51,474 nucleotides of DNA from Phycisphaerae bacterium (GTDB taxonomy: Bacteria > Planctomycetota > Phycisphaerae > SM23-33): assembly GCA_009783465.1 (NCBI GenBank), contig WRDM01000016.1:1-51474 (forward strand). The letters run 5' to 3'. This document shows positions 49,962-51,474 of this stretch, piece by piece. Below the pieces are notes generated by a model. It was not told the DNA's origin. It saw only the letters and a program-made list of their open reading frames with translations, and did not search any database. The first letter of the stretch is position 1. Each line of letters opens with the position of its first letter. The position numbers were made by a program, and so were the translations under genes.

Positions 49962-50054
49962 AGGCTGTAGGCTGAAGACTGTAGGCGCAGGCTGATGAAT
50001 CCGTTGGCCAAATGATGCATATGCCTGCGCCTACAGCCTACAGTCTACAGCCTC
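49962..50054. repeat. A-family inverted repeat overlapping the MFS gene end
   Basis: Arms AGGCTGTAGGCTGAAGACTG (49963 on) and CAGCCTACAGTCTACAGCCT (to 50054). The right arm contains the MFS stop codon (AGGCTGTAG gives Arg-Leu-stop). The inner ATGAATCC..TTGGCCAAAT matches the copy at 23334. Confidence 0.9.
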
Positions 50055-51280
50055 GGCTTCGACGGTTCGGGCAACGCCAGAAACGCCAGCGCGAAGGCGG
50101 CGGCGAGGACGCCGCTCCAGAGCAACAGCGGTTTCATGTCCAGCAGCGGTTCGAGGTAGGCCAGCAAAAACATCGCCGACGAGAACACCACAGCCGACAC
50201 GATTTTGTGAACAAAAAACACCGACGACTGGCTGGCCCGCCCGGCTTCGCGGCTGATCCACATGCTGCTGGGGCCCACCAGCACCGTGCCGCACAACCCC
50301 GTGACGATCATCGCCGACACCGTCAACGCGATGCTGTCGGTCAGCCCCATCGCGACGCTACACCCCGCCGACAACAGCCCCAGCACCACGTGCAGCCAGC
50401 GGAGCGACAGGCGATCCATCAAAAACCCCGTCGCGAGCGTCACCGCGAACACGACCATGCCGCCGGCCGTCATCGCCTGGCCGAACTCCACGTCCGTCAT
50501 CCCCAGTACGCGCGTCAGCCGGATCGCGCCAAACGCCCCCACCGCCGCCATCGCATTGCCCCACAGCAGCGCCACAATCCAGAACCCCATCAACCGACGC
50601 TCACGCAGCGGTGAGAGAAACGACCGCACCACGCGGCCGACTTCCTGCCGAACCCCTTGATACGGCGGGGCCTCCTCCGCCTCGGGATGCAGCCACAACG
50701 CCACCGCCGCCGACAATGCCGCCACCGTCAGCCAGGGCATCACACCGGAGTACCCGCCAATCGCCGCCGCCAGACTCGCTGCCAGCAGCGGCACCACCAC
50801 CATCGCGCCCGCTCCGCTGCCGCGATAGATCGAATTCGCCAACCCCTGCCGACGCGATGAAACCTGCTGAACCAACGTGTTCAAATTCACGAACACCGTG
50901 CTCACCGCCGCACCCAGCAGCGGCATGGCCACATACAAATACTCCACACCCGCCCAGCCCAGCGGCAGCACCAAGGCCGCCAACGCCACCAGCGACCACA
51001 CGCCCACCCGCCGCTGGCCGAACCGGTCGCTGAGCACGCCCATCACGATCACACCGACGCTCACGCCCACAAACCGCAAGCTGCGCAGGTGGGCGAAATC
51101 CGCCGCCGACAATTGCAAATCGCCCGTCACCCACAGCGGCAGCATGAAGTCGAACCCGCCCGCGAACAGGACAAACGCCACCGACGTCACGGTTAGACAC
51201 GCCATGCGCCGCCGCGCCGGCGGACGGAGAACGGAAAAATTGTCCGAGAAAAACGACACAAACGATCCTGGAAGAACCAT
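50045..51280 (-). CDS. Major facilitator superfamily transporter
   Basis: 411 residues with about twelve hydrophobic helices. The MFS loop 2-3 signature appears as GVLSDRFGQRRVGVW (usual G-x3-D-R-x-G-x-R-R). Substrate unknown. Start ATG 51280 (MVLPGSFVSFF), though a later ATG near the first helix (MACLTV) is possible. The final Arg-Leu-stop is encoded by an A repeat. The region upstream to the window edge holds part of a D element. Confidence 0.88.
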   Translation of the reverse strand: MVLPGSFVSFFSDNFSVLRPPARRRMACLTVTSVAFVLFAGGFDFMLPLWVTGDLQLSAADFAHLRSLRFVGVSVGVIVMGVLSDRFGQRRVGVWSLVALAALVLPLGWAGVEYLYVAMPLLGAAVSTVFVNLNTLVQQVSSRRQGLANSIYRGSGAGAMVVVPLLAASLAAAIGGYSGVMPWLTVAALSAAVALWLHPEAEEAPPYQGVRQEVGRVVRSFLSPLRERRLMGFWIVALLWGNAMAAVGAFGAIRLTRVLGMTDVEFGQAMTAGGMVVFAVTLATGFLMDRLSLRWLHVVLGLLSAGCSVAMGLTDSIALTVSAMIVTGLCGTVLVGPSSMWISREAGRASQSSVFFVHKIVSAVVFSSAMFLLAYLEPLLDMKPLLLWSGVLAAAFALAFLALPEPSKPRL

Positions 51281-51399
51281 ACAAGATAAACGGAAGGAAC
51301 GGGAAACGACAGGATTTTCTGAAAAGGCTGGTAGACGGGTGTGACAAAACTTTCTGGCAGGATGCAACGTGTTGTTTTCGTAGTTCCTAGTCGCGAAGC

Positions 51400-51474
51400 G
51401 ACGGCGTTGGGTAGCCCAGGGTGAGCCTGTACTCAGGCGAACCCTGGGGTCCGGTTTTTCAACACAAGCCCCAA
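51400..51474. repeat. D-family element, partial at the window edge
   Basis: TTGGGTAGCCCAGGGTGAGC followed by CTGTACTCAGGCGAACCCTG, matching the left arm of the 42920 copy almost exactly. The rest lies outside the window. Confidence 0.85.

Noticed and set aside
1-51474. Insertion sequence or transposase that could move the palindromes
   Set aside because: No frame shows a Y1/HUH, DDE or serine recombinase motif. If such an enzyme exists it is outside the window.

Overview
The window is GC-rich and densely coded. It most resembles a Planctomycetota genome, probably Phycisphaerae-like. Grounds: a secreted protein with a planctomycete-type LEPR-like motif (MEPRWLLS) plus HAF repeats; several large secreted proteins with propeller or sugar-binding domains; standalone housekeeping genes (rho, coaE, coaD, hisB, maf) scattered among accessory genes; and very many interspersed palindromic repeats. 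The lineage is an inference from gene content. I see no rRNA, tRNA, transposase, phage gene or CRISPR array.

Layout. 1-3.0 kb, minus strand: start of rho, coaE, a Cof-type HAD phosphatase. 3.0-5.7 kb, plus strand: two overlapping CxxCxxCC (YkgJ-like) proteins, a small lipoprotein, coaD. 6.1-10.8 kb: three consecutive genes for exported HEAT-like paralogues (four copies of one module) with a shared C-terminal motif I do not recognise. 11.0-14.3 kb: a large polytopic membrane protein (GT-C-like front half, soluble repeat-like rear half). 14.4-18.1 kb, minus: a 1238-residue secreted HAF/solenoid protein. 18.3-43 kb: a carbohydrate-oriented region with an enolase-superfamily enzyme, three SGNH hydrolases, a Gfo/Idh oxidoreductase, two HAD enzymes, a 2015-residue secreted propeller/barrel protein, a peptidase U32-family (RNA hydroxylase-like) protein, a uroporphyrinogen-decarboxylase-like protein, a DUF4091/GH123-like lipoprotein with a CBM9-like tail, and a zinc-type dehydrogenase. 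43-51 kb: hisB, a methyltransferase overlapping a LarA-like racemase, an SDR (possibly mannonate oxidoreductase), DUF192 and maf (overlapping), two small proteins and an MFS transporter.

The most unusual content is the non-coding DNA. Most spacers longer than about 80 bp hold a long inverted repeat from one of several families, called A to I here, plus a short GC hairpin family called R. Many are nested: the arms of one family enclose the arms of another (A around B, B around C, H around C). The 'TTCGAGGGAA' palindromes (E/F) lie only between divergent genes in this window, whereas A-D, G, H and I lie at gene 3' ends, and some A and I arms supply a gene's stop codon. R hairpins show compensating base changes and are also inserted in frame in three genes. 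I read this as a modular hairpin system, mobile or formerly mobile, that co-evolves with transcription-unit ends; this is inference from one window.

Likely joint role of the genes between 18 and 43 kb: uptake-independent trimming of exported or environmental glycans (SGNH esterases, barrel and GH123-like proteins) followed by cytoplasmic sugar oxidation, isomerisation and dephosphorylation. No substrate can be named from the sequence.
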